Below are positions 29,132 to 37,921 of a stretch of 64,000 nucleotides of DNA, one piece after another. Each line of letters begins with the position of its first letter. Positions within the stretch are counted from its first letter, which is position 1. The notes under the pieces were generated by a model, which saw only the letters and a list, made by a program, of their open reading frames with translations, made no database searches and was not told the origin of the DNA. Made by a program: the position numbers and the translations under genes. Source of the DNA: Nocardia salmonicida NBRC 13393 (lineage in GTDB: Bacteria; Actinomycetota; Actinomycetes; Mycobacteriales; Mycobacteriaceae); the NCBI RefSeq assembly GCF_001613085.1, contig NZ_BDBR01000001.1:52612-116611 (forward strand), in the 5' to 3' direction.

Positions 29132-29803
29132 ATGACCCACCACGACCCGCTGGCTCCGACGGTCCACACCGCCCATGTGTGGTTGCACGCTGTCGCCGAG
29201 AGTCTCGACACCGAGGACCGCCGTTTCGCGTTGCGCGCACTACGTGCGTGGTTGCACACCGTGCGCGATCGGATCGGGGTCGACAGTTCGGCGCACTTGT
29301 CGGCCCAGCTGCCCGAACTGCTGCGCGGCGTCTACTACGAGAACTGGGTACCGAGCCATGTGCCGGTACGGCACGGCTTGCGTGAGTTCCTCGCTCAGTT
29401 CGCCAGGGAGGCCGGTGTTGCACCCGCCGAAGTGCCCGCGGTCGTTGCTGCGGTGACCTTCGCGTTGGAGGAGTTGTTCTCGCCGGGCCTGCTCAGCCGT
29501 ACGTTCGCGGCAATGCCGCAGGAGCTGTATCGCCTCTATTACGGGGCGAGTTCGGATATCGCGGGCCGGGTACACCCGGTCGAGGACCTCGACGGCGCCG
29601 AAGAATCGGTGCCGGGCGACCTCGTCGCGCGGCTGGAACGCCGGGTTCTGGCCCTGACCGACGCGGTCGCGGCACTCAGCGCGGGCCTGGCACAGCTGCC
29701 GACCGACCCTGCCGATGACACGCGGGCCGCCGACGCGGCGCGGCGTGCGCACGACCTGCTGCTGGCGGGCGGTCTGGTCGGCCCGGATCACCGGTCGGCG
29801 TGA
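29132..29803 (+). CDS. DUF2267 protein
   Basis: Protein of 223 residues, probably cytoplasmic and helical. The first 130 residues match the DUF2267 pattern: an alternating helical segment followed by LSAQLPELLRGVYYENW and a second RHGLREFLAQFAREAG repeat. The last part is rich in Ala and may form a coiled coil (LVARLERRVLALTDAVAALSAGL). DUF2267 proteins are often next to stress genes but have no known biochemical role. ATG 29132 is chosen over ATG 29126 because AGGAG is then at a proper distance. The upstream duplicated DosR-like segment suggests hypoxic control. It is convergent with the following small gene. Confidence 0.8.
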   Translation: MTHHDPLAPTVHTAHVWLHAVAESLDTEDRRFALRALRAWLHTVRDRIGVDSSAHLSAQLPELLRGVYYENWVPSHVPVRHGLREFLAQFAREAGVAPAEVPAVVAAVTFALEELFSPGLLSRTFAAMPQELYRLYYGASSDIAGRVHPVEDLDGAEESVPGDLVARLERRVLALTDAVAALSAGLAQLPTDPADDTRAADAARRAHDLLLAGGLVGPDHRSA

Positions 29804-29833
29804 TCGTGGGTGAACCGCTCCTGTCGAATGCTG

Positions 29834-29926
29834 TCAGTGGTTTCCGCGAGTCGAGATGTAAGTCGAGGCGACAACCATCAGCGCGAAGATGATCGCGATC
29901 AATACGGCGGCGAGTGGCCAGTTCAT
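29834..29926 (-). CDS. 30-residue single-span membrane peptide
   Basis: Tiny ORF with ATG 29926 preceded by GGAAGGAACAACAA, a strong ribosome site. The peptide starts MNWPLAAVLIAIIFALMVVA and ends TYISTRGNH, so it is one transmembrane helix with a short polar tail. It follows the 135-residue membrane protein gene by 26 bases on the same strand, and both belong to the pfkB group. It is too short for a family call. Size and hydrophobicity recall small regulatory or accessory subunits such as KdpF-like peptides, but no relation is claimed. Confidence 0.6.
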   Translation of the reverse strand: MNWPLAAVLIAIIFALMVVASTYISTRGNH

Positions 29927-29952
29927 TTGTTGTTCCTTCCGTGGTCGGCGAA

Positions 29953-30360
29953 TCAGATCGGGCGGTGTCGAAGGCGGTAGGCGAGGGCGCACACAGCGAG
30001 TCCGAGCACACCGAATAGCGGCTGGAGCCAGTGGAATCTGCCGATGACAAGCGGTTGTACCGTGACCCAGCCGATCAGCAGCAGACCGCTGGTGAAGGCG
30101 ATCGGCACCATGTGTGGATCGGCGCGCAGAGTCGCTACCGCCGTGGCCGACATCGGGAGACCGACGATCAGTGCGAGCATGCAGCCCGCGAAGAACGGAC
30201 TGTCGAACGGGAGGTGCTCGGTCACCTCCGCACCCAGATCGGCACCGCCTCCGGCGAGACCCACGGCACCGGCGAATGCCCACAGCGCCACGAAACCGGA
30301 CGTGCCGATCAGCGACGTGCGTACTGCGCGATCCGACTTGCGTTCGGTCAATGTGGACAT
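29953..30360 (-). CDS. Four-helix membrane protein, unknown
   Basis: Protein of 135 residues with an N-terminal charged stretch (MSTLTERKSDRAVRTS) and four hydrophobic segments: GTSGFVALWAFAGAVGL, FAGCMLALIVGLPMSATAVA, MVPIAFTSGLLLIGWVTV and LFGVLGLAVCALAY. ATG 30360 directly follows GGAGGAAGTA. It lies 80 bases after pfkB on the same strand and is followed by the 30-residue peptide. I do not recognise a family. Position makes it part of a dormancy transcription unit. Confidence 0.7.
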   Translation of the reverse strand: MSTLTERKSDRAVRTSLIGTSGFVALWAFAGAVGLAGGGADLGAEVTEHLPFDSPFFAGCMLALIVGLPMSATAVATLRADPHMVPIAFTSGLLLIGWVTVQPLVIGRFHWLQPLFGVLGLAVCALAYRLRHRPI

Positions 30361-30440
30361 TACTTCCTCCGGAATATGGGCGAGAGGTGGTTCGACAAAT
30401 GCCTTGCGGCACAACTCGATTGTTGTCGCCGTCCCCCTGT

Positions 30441-31463
30441 TCAGCCGAGGGTCTGAAAGCCCTTCTCGGGGTGACCAAGGTCTTCCCTGCGCCCCCCGTC
30501 GGATATGCGCACGATATCGATATCGGCGGTCAAAGATTCGATCGTCGCGGGGTCGAAGACATCGGTACCGGGAAGTACGACGGTTGCCGCCGCGGCGGCA
30601 ACGCCGACCGCGCAGGCGTCCAGCATCCGGTCTCCGCGGCTCAGCCGATACGCGACCGCGGCGACCAGGCTGTCACCCGCGCAGGCGTCGCTGCGCGCCG
30701 GTGACGGCAGCCTCGGCGCGGCCAGCTCGTAGTGGGCGCGACTGTCGGAACAGACCGCACCGAGCGCACCGACCGTGGTGATCACGTGCTCGCAAGCGCC
30801 ACGTTCGAACAGCAAGGTGTTCACGGCGCGCGCGTCGGCGAAGGTCGTGACGGGATGTCCGAGCAGGGCGCCCGCCTCGGTTCGGTCGAGCCGGACCAGG
30901 AAGACCCGCTCGCGCAACATCGTCGTCAGTTGCGCTCCGGCGATGTCGGCGATGAGCCGCGCGCCGCGGGTGCCGACGGTGCGGGCGACAGCGGCGCTGA
31001 AATCCTCACTCAGGCCGGGAGTCGCGCTCCCGGAGAGGACGAAATAATCGCAGCGCCCGGCGATTTCGGCGATCGTATCGAGACAGCGTTGTTGCTCGGT
31101 CCTGGTCAGGACCGGGCCGGGCGCCACGATGTGATAGCTGCGCCCCTCGGCGTTGTCCGCGAGCACGAATGCCTCACGGGTGTCTTCGGCGATCTCGATG
31201 GATTCGTGTTCCAGCTTCTCGTCATCGAGCAGTCGTTCCAGGCGTGCGCCGACTTCGCGGCCGCAGGTGTGCACGGCAACGGCCGCGCCGCCGAGTCTCC
31301 GGACACAGCGAGCCACGTTGATCCCGCCGCCGCCGCCACGAATCGAGTGCACCTGCGCGCGGGACTTTCCCTCCGGTAGCAGGTGCGCGACGACGAGCGA
31401 GAGGTCGACGGTGGGATTGACGGTGAAAGTGGCGATCGGCACCGAACGCGGCGAGACGGGCAT
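30441..31463 (-). CDS. pfkB: PfkB-family sugar kinase
   Basis: Ribokinase/PfkB-fold kinase of 340 residues, matching M. tuberculosis PfkB (Rv2029c, 339 residues), a DosR-regulon gene. N-terminal FTVNPTVDLSLVV and GGGGGINVARCVRRLGG carry the substrate-binding Gly-Gly motif. The C-terminal anion hole and catalytic Asp are in SDACAGDSLVAA, where Cys stands in place of the common Gly before AGD. Fructose-6-phosphate or tagatose-6-phosphate are likely substrates by family. It is preceded by two tiny ORFs and the duplicated double DosR-like box. Confidence 0.88.
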   Translation of the reverse strand: MPVSPRSVPIATFTVNPTVDLSLVVAHLLPEGKSRAQVHSIRGGGGGINVARCVRRLGGAAVAVHTCGREVGARLERLLDDEKLEHESIEIAEDTREAFVLADNAEGRSYHIVAPGPVLTRTEQQRCLDTIAEIAGRCDYFVLSGSATPGLSEDFSAAVARTVGTRGARLIADIAGAQLTTMLRERVFLVRLDRTEAGALLGHPVTTFADARAVNTLLFERGACEHVITTVGALGAVCSDSRAHYELAAPRLPSPARSDACAGDSLVAAVAYRLSRGDRMLDACAVGVAAAAATVVLPGTDVFDPATIESLTADIDIVRISDGGRREDLGHPEKGFQTLG

Positions 31464-31467
31464 GGCG

Positions 31468-31575
31468 TCAGCGTCTCGCGCTCGATGGGTGCGCTGTCAG
31501 AGACACATATGCCCGTACGAGGCCCACGAGTACGAGTGCTTCGGCGCCGAGTACGCAAGTGAGCAGCCCGTTCAT
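31468..31575 (-). CDS. 35-residue hydrophobic peptide upstream of pfkB
   Basis: Small ORF from ATG 31575 with GAAAGGACAACC just upstream. The peptide begins MNGLLTCVLGAEALVLVGLV and ends TAHPSSARR, one probable membrane helix with a basic tail. The stop is four bases before the pfkB start, so translation may be coupled. It could be a real micro-protein or a leader peptide. No family is recognised. Confidence 0.45.
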   Translation of the reverse strand: MNGLLTCVLGAEALVLVGLVRAYVSLTAHPSSARR

Positions 31576-31605
31576 GGTTGTCCTTTCGACGCGTCGACGC
31601 GTCGG

Positions 31606-31692
31606 TCAGGCGTGGACGGTGACGGCCTGGGCAGAAGGGGCCGCAGCGAGTCGACGTATTCCGGTGATGACGACGAAGGTTTTCGTTGCCAT
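31606..31692 (-). CDS. 28-residue ORF, possible leader
   Basis: ORF MATKTFVVITGIRRLAAAPS plus eight residues, between the double DosR-like box and the 35-residue ORF. No clear ribosome site precedes it. It is reported because a leaderless or short-leader transcript from the boxes would begin near it. It may be fortuitous. Confidence 0.25.
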   Translation of the reverse strand: MATKTFVVITGIRRLAAAPSAQAVTVHA

Positions 31693-31750
31693 GGTGCCAG
31701 CGTCGCTCGAGACCGGGGCAGCGGAGCAGAGCAATGATGCCTGCAAGAAG

Positions 31751-31814
31751 GGGACCAAAGGCACCGTCGCCACAGTGGTGACCATTCGCGGCCGGCCCCG
31801 GGACTTTCGGCTCT
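31751..31814. promoter_or_regulatory. Pair of DosR-box-like sites, divergent promoter
   Basis: GGGACCAAAGGCACC (31751-31765) and GGGACTTTCGGCTCT (31800-31814), 49 bases start to start, the same boxes and spacing as at 6485-6548. TGGTGACCA lies between the boxes in both. The site separates the pfkB group (left) from the Rv1733c-like gene (right). Confidence 0.75.
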
Positions 31815-31930
31815 GCAATCGGCGCTTGCCGGGGGGCGACGATCAAGCCATGGCAATCAGTCCCGTACCCGCGCCGGTGCGGGGCCACAGTTTCCCCGGG
31901 CCATACCGGATGCTGATCGGAGCCGAACAG

Positions 31931-32503
31931 ATGACGACTTCCACATTCCAGATCGACGGCATGGTGTCGCGGACGGCCAGGCTGTGGCGGTGCCGACCCT
32001 GGAACGCCAATCCGCTCATGCGCTGGCCCGACCGATTGCTGGCTGCGGTGCGCATACTCGTCGCCGTCCTGGTGCTGGTTTCGGTGCCGGTGGCCGGCGC
32101 GGTGGGAACGATCACCTACACCGACGACGCCGCTGATATCCGCGCACAGCGAGCGGGTGCCACTGTCGTGACTGCTCTGGTCCTGCAACGCCCCGAGCGC
32201 ACCCCCGCCCACCTGTATCGCGCGCGGGTGAGCTGGGTGGGCGCCTCCGGCTCGTCGGTTGCCACGGTGACGGTGGTTCGTAAGATCTCCGAAGGCGACC
32301 GGATCCCCGTGTGGGTCAACGCCTCCGGTAATCCGATTCCCGATCCGCGAGCACCGTCCGCAGCCGTGATGAGCGGAATAGGTGCCGCCATGGTGATCCT
32401 GATCGGCGTGGGGTTCACGGGGCTGTGTCTGATCTTCCTCACGGAATCACTGGTGACCCGGCTCCACTCGATCGCCTGGGACCGGCACATGTCAGCACCG
32501 TGA
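31931..32503 (+). CDS. Rv1733c-like transmembrane protein
   Basis: Membrane protein of 190 residues. An N-terminal WNANPLMRWPDRLLAAV precedes the first membrane helix (LVAVLVLVSVPVAGAVGTI). An extracytoplasmic stretch with GDRIPVWVNASGNPI follows, then a second helix (MSGIGAAMVILIGVGFTGLC) and a cytoplasmic end SIAWDRHM. This order and several motifs match M. tuberculosis Rv1733c, a DosR-regulated T-cell antigen of unknown function. ATG 31931 after CGGAGCC is preferred; ATG 31850 would add 27 residues. The duplicated double DosR-like box lies 117-180 bases upstream. Confidence 0.8.
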   Translation: MTTSTFQIDGMVSRTARLWRCRPWNANPLMRWPDRLLAAVRILVAVLVLVSVPVAGAVGTITYTDDAADIRAQRAGATVVTALVLQRPERTPAHLYRARVSWVGASGSSVATVTVVRKISEGDRIPVWVNASGNPIPDPRAPSAAVMSGIGAAMVILIGVGFTGLCLIFLTESLVTRLHSIAWDRHMSAP

Positions 32504-32530
32504 TCGGCCGAAGTCACCGCAATTCGGGGT

Positions 32531-32547
32531 GCAGACCAAAGGCACTC
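32531..32547. promoter_or_regulatory. DosR-box-like site
   Basis: GCAGACCAAAGGCACTC resembles the GGGACCAAAGGCACC box at 31751. It lies 92 bases upstream of the three-helix-domain gene. Confidence 0.5.
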
Positions 32548-32638
32548 TCGCGAGGGCCGCAAGCCCCTGACAACCGCTGGTATCCGAAGTTGATGATCTA
32601 ACCCCTACCCATGGTCGGATTCGACAGGAGCGAAGGCA

Positions 32639-33028
32639 ATGAGTGGATTCACCGAAGAACCTGCGGCCGCGTTGACGGCGCAGACGATGCCATCGCCACT
32701 GACAGCCAGCGACTGGATCGCACCCCAGAAGCGCCGATCGGCACCGGTCCGGAAGCATCTCGTGTTGCTGACTCGGAGTCTCGATCCGGTCAGGGAAACG
32801 ACGGCGCCACCCGTGGTGACGGCGTCGACGGCGAGTGAGCTCGATTCCATCGCGACGGTATTGATGTCGAGGTTTCCCAGGCACAGCCTCGCCGAAGTCC
32901 GTGACATCGTCTACGACGCCTATCGGCGGATTGCCTCGGCGGCCCGGATCACCACACATCTGATCCCGCTCACCGTGAACCGCGCCAGAACAATCATGAT
33001 GACGAAAGACCGAGAACCTGGCGCGTGA
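32639..33028 (+). CDS. Small protein with three-helix dimerization-like domain
   Basis: Protein of 129 residues. The first 65 are polar and low in structure. Residues 66-118 (LDSIATVLMSRFPRHSLAEV ... DIVYDAYRRIASAARIT) look like the small three-helix bundle domain found at the N-terminus of some actinobacterial arsenate-reductase-like phosphatases and in stand-alone proteins. No catalytic domain follows. The start ATG 32639 has GACAGGAGCG upstream. A DosR-like motif lies in the preceding gap. Function is unknown; the domain name is from memory. Confidence 0.65.
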   Translation: MSGFTEEPAAALTAQTMPSPLTASDWIAPQKRRSAPVRKHLVLLTRSLDPVRETTAPPVVTASTASELDSIATVLMSRFPRHSLAEVRDIVYDAYRRIASAARITTHLIPLTVNRARTIMMTKDREPGA

Positions 33029-33205
33029 TCGGCTGAAGAGAATGTCGCGGCACCGGGACCGCTCACATCGGGGTATTTCGGCGGCCGGTGATGGACTATT
33101 TGCACTTCCCGTGACCGAGGCTTTCGCGCAAGGATCGATTCAGTGGCAGCGCCACAGTCCCATCCGGTGACAAGCTGTCACGACCGTCCACTTCGAGGTC
33201 GACTG

Positions 33206-34558
33206 ATGACAGAGCTACGTCCCCTGGACATGGGGTTCATGGAGCTGGAGGACACCGATCGCCATATCAGCCTCGGCATCGGTGCCGTGGCGATCATGGC
33301 TGGGCCGGTACCGACCCGCTCGGCATTCGACGCGATGCTCGCCGAGGGCGTCGATCGCAATGAACGTCTTCGCCAGCGAGTCCGCCGGTCGCCGCTGGAT
33401 TTGACCGCGCCGGTGTGGGAGCAAGACCCCGACTTCGCGTTGGCACACCATATTCGCTGGACGGCGCTACCCGGCGCGGGCGATGAGCCGACGCTGCGTG
33501 AGCTCGTCGCGACCGAGCTGGAGGAGAGGCTCGACCGCGACCATCCGCTGTGGCAGTGCGTGGTCGTCGATCGAGTATCCGGCGGCCGCTGGGCGTTGAT
33601 CGTCAAGGCACATCACAGCATGGTCGACGGTGTCTCGGGGATGAGCTTGTTCGAGCGACTGTGTGATCCGCCCGAAGACAGTGTCTCGAAACGCACTGTC
33701 CCGTCCCGCGCTTCGGGCGTCGGCCTTGTCGATCGACTGGTCAGGGGCGTGCGGGACCCGTGGGCGGTGCCGCGCTTCGCCCTGACCATGGCGCGCGGTC
33801 TGCTTCCGGTGGTAGGCGCGGCAGTCTCGCCGGCACCGTCGTCGTCGTTGAACGGTCCTATCGGCCGACAGCGCCGGTATGCGATCGCCAGAGCGTCGCT
33901 GACAGATGTCCACGCGATCGGCACGAGTTTCGAAGTGACCGTCAACGACGTGGTACTGGCCGCTGTCGCGTCGGCCTATCGCACCGTGCTGTCACGGCGT
34001 GGCGAGGAGCCGACGGCCGGCAAAGTCCGTGTTCTGGTTCCGGTGTCGGTGCGTGCTCCCGGCGCCGAGGAGATCACCGACAATCGGGTGTCGGCGATGA
34101 TCCCGTATCTGCCGATCGAGCTGGCCGACCCCATCGAGCGGCTGACCGCTGTCCACGAACGCATCGCGCGACATCGCGCCAGGGGGGAGGCCGGTGCGCA
34201 GAGCTCGCTGCTGGCGATGGCCGAGTGGGTGCCCCATGCCCTGGTGGGGTGGACCTTCCGGCTGGCGGGGCATTTCCCGCAGCGCAGTGTCGCCGCATTG
34301 GTGACCAATGTTGTCGGCCCCCGACGCCGACTGACTTTCCATGGGCGTGAGGTGCTCGAAATCCTGCCGTGTGTCCCCCTCGCGATGCGCCTGCGCACAA
34401 CTATCGCAGTCCTCAGCTATCGCGACTGCCTCATCTTCGGAATCACCGGCGACTTCGACACCACACCTGATATCGACAACATCGCCGACGGCATCGAACG
34501 CGAGATCGCCGAACTATCGGCACGAGCGAGCCGAGCCGACCTCGGCGATTCTCGCTGA
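33206..34558 (+). CDS. Wax ester synthase/diacylglycerol acyltransferase
   Basis: Acyltransferase of 450 residues that makes triacylglycerol or wax esters from acyl-CoA. The WS/DGAT active-site motif HHSMVDG is at 136-142, the early PLDMGFMELED is the usual N-terminus, and the late NVVGPRRRLTFHG region corresponds to the C-terminal NVPGP motif. Tgs1 (Rv3130c), the main hypoxia-induced triacylglycerol synthase of M. tuberculosis, is DosR-regulated, and this is a plausible counterpart. ATG 33206 gives the family start; the longer ORF from 33143 lacks support. Storage lipid synthesis fits dormancy. Confidence 0.92.
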   Translation: MTELRPLDMGFMELEDTDRHISLGIGAVAIMAGPVPTRSAFDAMLAEGVDRNERLRQRVRRSPLDLTAPVWEQDPDFALAHHIRWTALPGAGDEPTLRELVATELEERLDRDHPLWQCVVVDRVSGGRWALIVKAHHSMVDGVSGMSLFERLCDPPEDSVSKRTVPSRASGVGLVDRLVRGVRDPWAVPRFALTMARGLLPVVGAAVSPAPSSSLNGPIGRQRRYAIARASLTDVHAIGTSFEVTVNDVVLAAVASAYRTVLSRRGEEPTAGKVRVLVPVSVRAPGAEEITDNRVSAMIPYLPIELADPIERLTAVHERIARHRARGEAGAQSSLLAMAEWVPHALVGWTFRLAGHFPQRSVAALVTNVVGPRRRLTFHGREVLEILPCVPLAMRLRTTIAVLSYRDCLIFGITGDFDTTPDIDNIADGIEREIAELSARASRADLGDSR

Positions 34559-34693
34559 CTGCCCGGGCCCGTGCGCCGAGCGTGTCGGATCGCGCGCAAC
34601 CCGGTTCGGCGCGCTCGTACACATCGGCCGAACCACTGCGCTTCCCCCGTTGAAAGCCACCGGACACCGGGACGACAGGCACGCCCCCGACAC

Positions 34694-37600
34694 CTATCCG
34701 ACCGCGGTGCGCGGCGCCACGCCGAGCGGGACCTCCCACGTTTGTCCCGCCTCGAGCACCCGCTCGTTGCCCTCGATGTCGACCCGGATCGGCCCTGCGG
34801 TGCTGGGGTGCAGCCGCAACCGCACACCCGTGTGGGTGACCGAAACCGTCAGCGGCTGACCACGGTAGGAGATGGTGAACTCCGCCGCGGGTAGCTCGGC
34901 AGGAAGGACCGGGTGCAGCCGCAGCATGTCCTGGCGCGTTTCGATGCCGCAATAGCAGCGCAGCACCATGTCGGCGGTGCCGGCCATCGCGCCGATGTGC
35001 ACGCCCTCGCGAGTCGTGCCGCCCTGGGTGTCGGCCAGATCGGCGTCCAGGGCGCGGGTGAACAGCGACCACGATGCCTTCCGGTCGGTGCGAGCCAGCA
35101 CCCAGGCGTGCGCGAGGCGGCTGAGCGTCGAACCGTGGCTGGTTCTGGCCAGGTAGTACTCGACGGTACGTGGGATGGATTCCGGAGGAAGGCGATAGTC
35201 GAGCCGTTCGAGCACGTGACGCAGTTCCTCTGCCGAGAACAGGTAGAACAGCATCAACACGTCGGCCTGCTTGGACACCTTGTAACGGTTGGTCGTGTCG
35301 CCTTCGGTCTGCAGGATGAGATCGAGTCGTTCGATGTTGCCGTAGCGCGCACGGTAGGAGTCCCAATCGAATTCGTCGAGCTCCTCGTATCCTTCGAACT
35401 GGCTCATCACCCCGTCTCGATGGAATGGCACGCGCAGTCGCCGACTGACCCGATCCCAGTGTGCCGGTTCGTCGGACCGCAGTCCCAGCCGATTCCACAG
35501 GGGAGCGCAGTCGCCGCCGTCGAGGAGCCCGACCACCTCGTGGGCGCGCGCCAACGTCCACGCGGCGAGGACGTTGGTATAGGCGTTGTTGCGCAGCCCC
35601 CGCCCCGGCGATCGCGGATCTCCGTCGTGGTACTCGTCCGGGCCCATGACTCCCTCGATATCGAACCGGTCCGCGCCCGGGTCGTAGACGGCCATCGAGG
35701 CGAACGACCGAGCTACCTCGATCACGATCTCGGCGCCGACATCGACGAGGAATCGTTCGTCGCCGGTGCTCTGGTAGTACTGCCAGATGCTGTAGGCCAC
35801 GGCCAGACCCACGTGGCGCTGCCGGAAGGAGTGGTCCGGCATCCATTGCCCGTTGCGGATGTTGAACAGCTCGCTCGGTGCCTCTTCCCGGCCGTCGCTG
35901 CCGCTCTGCCACGGAAAGAGGGCACCGTCGAGACCCGCTGCCCGCGCGGCGTCGCGGGCGCGGTCGAGCCGCGCGTAGCGGTAGCGCAGTAGCGCTCGGG
36001 TGAGCTCCGGCTGCCGCAACGTCAACATCGGATAGACGAACAGCTCGTCCCAGAAGACGTGTCCCCGATACCCCTCGCCGTGTAGTCCTCTCGCAGGCAC
36101 ACCGACGTCGAGGTCGCTCGCCGAGGTGTGCACCGCCTGCAGTACGTGGAATACGTGAAGGTTGAGTGCGAGGTTGCGGTCGTGGTGGTCGCCGAGGGCG
36201 ATGGCGAAGCGATCCCACAGCTGCGCCCAGGCCGCGACATGGGCGTCACGGAGCGCGGCGACATCCGCGACGCGGGCGATCCGATCCGCGGCGGCGAGCC
36301 CGGCGGCGGAGATACCGCGATCCCGGGAGGTGCTCACGGCGGCGACCTTCTCGACGGTGACCGGATTCGCCGGGCCGATCCGGGCGGTGACGACGAATCC
36401 CGGGCGGGAACTGTCACCGCGAAATCGGCGCTCGAGGACCGTCGCACCGACCCTGGTCCGCGCGGCCGTAGCGATCGTGAGACCCGACTGTGTGGTCGCT
36501 GTTTCGTACAGGACCGTCTCCTCGTCGAGCCTTCGATGATTTCCCGGAACCAGATGGTGTGCGGCCAATGCTCGATCAGCGCCGACGTTGCGGTTGCTCA
36601 CGCTGCCCTCGATCACGGATTCGACGATCACTTCGCCGTCCCAGTTCTGGGCCTGAATCGTCAGTTCCAGCACCGCGACGTGTGGATCCGCCATGGAGTG
36701 GAACCGTCGAGTGGTCACCGTCGTCTGCCTGCCCTGGCTGTCCTCGTATCGATCGAGGCAGGTGAGGACTCCCGCGCGAAGGTTCAGGTCCTGGTGGTGG
36801 CTGACCATTTCCGGTAGGCCTGGTCGAAGGACCGTTCCGTCGGAGTGCCGGACGGTGACGTACGCCCAATTCGGCGCGTTGACGAGGTGTTCGGTCTCGA
36901 CAACCCGCTCGCCCACCGTCGAGGTCAGCCTGTTGTAGATCCCGGCCAGGTAGGTGCCGGGATAGTGCACCCCGTCCGGCGTAGTTCCCGGTGTGGCGCC
37001 GCGGCTGGCCCAGTATCCGTTTCCGGTGGTGCACAACGCTTCTCGCGTGCCCTCCTGAATCGGGTCGAAGTCGTCATAGATGAGGTTCCAGCCGCCGGAA
37101 TTCGCTGGTGCCGCTCCACCGCACCAGCGTGTCGAACTCGCGGGGATCGGGTCGGAGTTCGACGAGGTGAGGGCCAGATCGGACAGATCGGTGACGACGA
37201 CGTCGGCGCCGACCTTCGCGAGTCCGGCGCCCGCGCCGGTGCGATCGACACCGATGACCAGACCGAACCTGCCCGCGACGGCTGCCTGTACCCCGGCCGT
37301 CGCGTCTTCGAGCACCACCGCGTCGATCGGCTCCACCCGGAGCCTGCGCGCGGCCTCGAGAAACATCGCGGGATCGGGTTTACCGGGCAGTGCCTCGCGT
37401 AGCGCGTCGTTGCCGTCGACGCGCACGGTGAACGACTCGGCCAGACCTGCGGCGTCGAGCACGGCGGCACAGTTGGAACTCGCGGTGACCAGCGCCGTCG
37501 GTACCCGGGCCGCGCGGAGGCGACCCAGCAGTGCGGCGGCGTCCGGAAAGACACGCACGCCCGATGCGGCGATCTCGGCGGCGAACAGATCCTGCTTGCG

Positions 37601-37921
37601 CGCGGCGAGTCCGGCCACGGTCAGACTGCTCGGCGGATCCTGCGCCGACCCCTCGGGGACGGTCATATCCCGGGAGCGCAGGAAGGATCGGACTCCGTCA
37701 CTTCTGCTACGGCCGTCGACGAACCGCCGATAGTCGGCCTCGATATCGAACGCGGGGATCGGCCGCTCGGTCAGCTGAGGCAGGACCTCGTCGAAGAGTC
37801 GCTTCCATGCCGCGGCGTGCACGGTCGCGGTGTCGGTGACGACGCCGTCCATGTCGAACACCACCGCGCCGTATCCGTCGGCGGTCCTGCCTGCCGATCT
37901 CGGCAGGTTCTCGAGGCGCAT
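34694..37921 (-). CDS. HAD phosphatase/mutase-GH65 fusion, OtsB1-like
   Basis: A 1,075-residue fusion. Residues ~15-245 form a HAD phosphatase/beta-phosphoglucomutase domain (VVFDMDGVVTDTATVHAAAW; later VLEDATAGVQAA). Residues ~275-1060 are a glycoside hydrolase family 65 domain of the trehalose/kojibiose phosphorylase type (GNGYWASRGATPG; catalytic-acid region GVMGPDEYHDG; FWDELFVYPML). The pair could phosphorolyse a disaccharide to beta-glucose-1-phosphate and isomerise it. M. tuberculosis OtsB1 (Rv2006), beside Rv2005c in the DosR region, has the same HAD-GH65 order with an additional N-terminal part. ATG 37921 or GTG 37924 may start it; the ribosome site is weak. Confidence 0.88.
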   Translation of the reverse strand: MRLENLPRSAGRTADGYGAVVFDMDGVVTDTATVHAAAWKRLFDEVLPQLTERPIPAFDIEADYRRFVDGRSRSDGVRSFLRSRDMTVPEGSAQDPPSSLTVAGLAARKQDLFAAEIAASGVRVFPDAAALLGRLRAARVPTALVTASSNCAAVLDAAGLAESFTVRVDGNDALREALPGKPDPAMFLEAARRLRVEPIDAVVLEDATAGVQAAVAGRFGLVIGVDRTGAGAGLAKVGADVVVTDLSDLALTSSNSDPIPASSTRWCGGAAPANSGGWNLIYDDFDPIQEGTREALCTTGNGYWASRGATPGTTPDGVHYPGTYLAGIYNRLTSTVGERVVETEHLVNAPNWAYVTVRHSDGTVLRPGLPEMVSHHQDLNLRAGVLTCLDRYEDSQGRQTTVTTRRFHSMADPHVAVLELTIQAQNWDGEVIVESVIEGSVSNRNVGADRALAAHHLVPGNHRRLDEETVLYETATTQSGLTIATAARTRVGATVLERRFRGDSSRPGFVVTARIGPANPVTVEKVAAVSTSRDRGISAAGLAAADRIARVADVAALRDAHVAAWAQLWDRFAIALGDHHDRNLALNLHVFHVLQAVHTSASDLDVGVPARGLHGEGYRGHVFWDELFVYPMLTLRQPELTRALLRYRYARLDRARDAARAAGLDGALFPWQSGSDGREEAPSELFNIRNGQWMPDHSFRQRHVGLAVAYSIWQYYQSTGDERFLVDVGAEIVIEVARSFASMAVYDPGADRFDIEGVMGPDEYHDGDPRSPGRGLRNNAYTNVLAAWTLARAHEVVGLLDGGDCAPLWNRLGLRSDEPAHWDRVSRRLRVPFHRDGVMSQFEGYEELDEFDWDSYRARYGNIERLDLILQTEGDTTNRYKVSKQADVLMLFYLFSAEELRHVLERLDYRLPPESIPRTVEYYLARTSHGSTLSRLAHAWVLARTDRKASWSLFTRALDADLADTQGGTTREGVHIGAMAGTADMVLRCYCGIETRQDMLRLHPVLPAELPAAEFTISYRGQPLTVSVTHTGVRLRLHPSTAGPIRVDIEGNERVLEAGQTWEVPLGVAPRTAVG

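Noticed and set aside
33055..33075. GGGACCGCTCAC as a DosR box before the WS/DGAT gene
   Set aside because: Only the first arm matches; the second arm is absent, so support is too weak.
34443..36218. A 591-codon leftward ORF
   Set aside because: It overlaps the GH65 domain in another frame and is arginine/proline-rich, as expected for a shadow.
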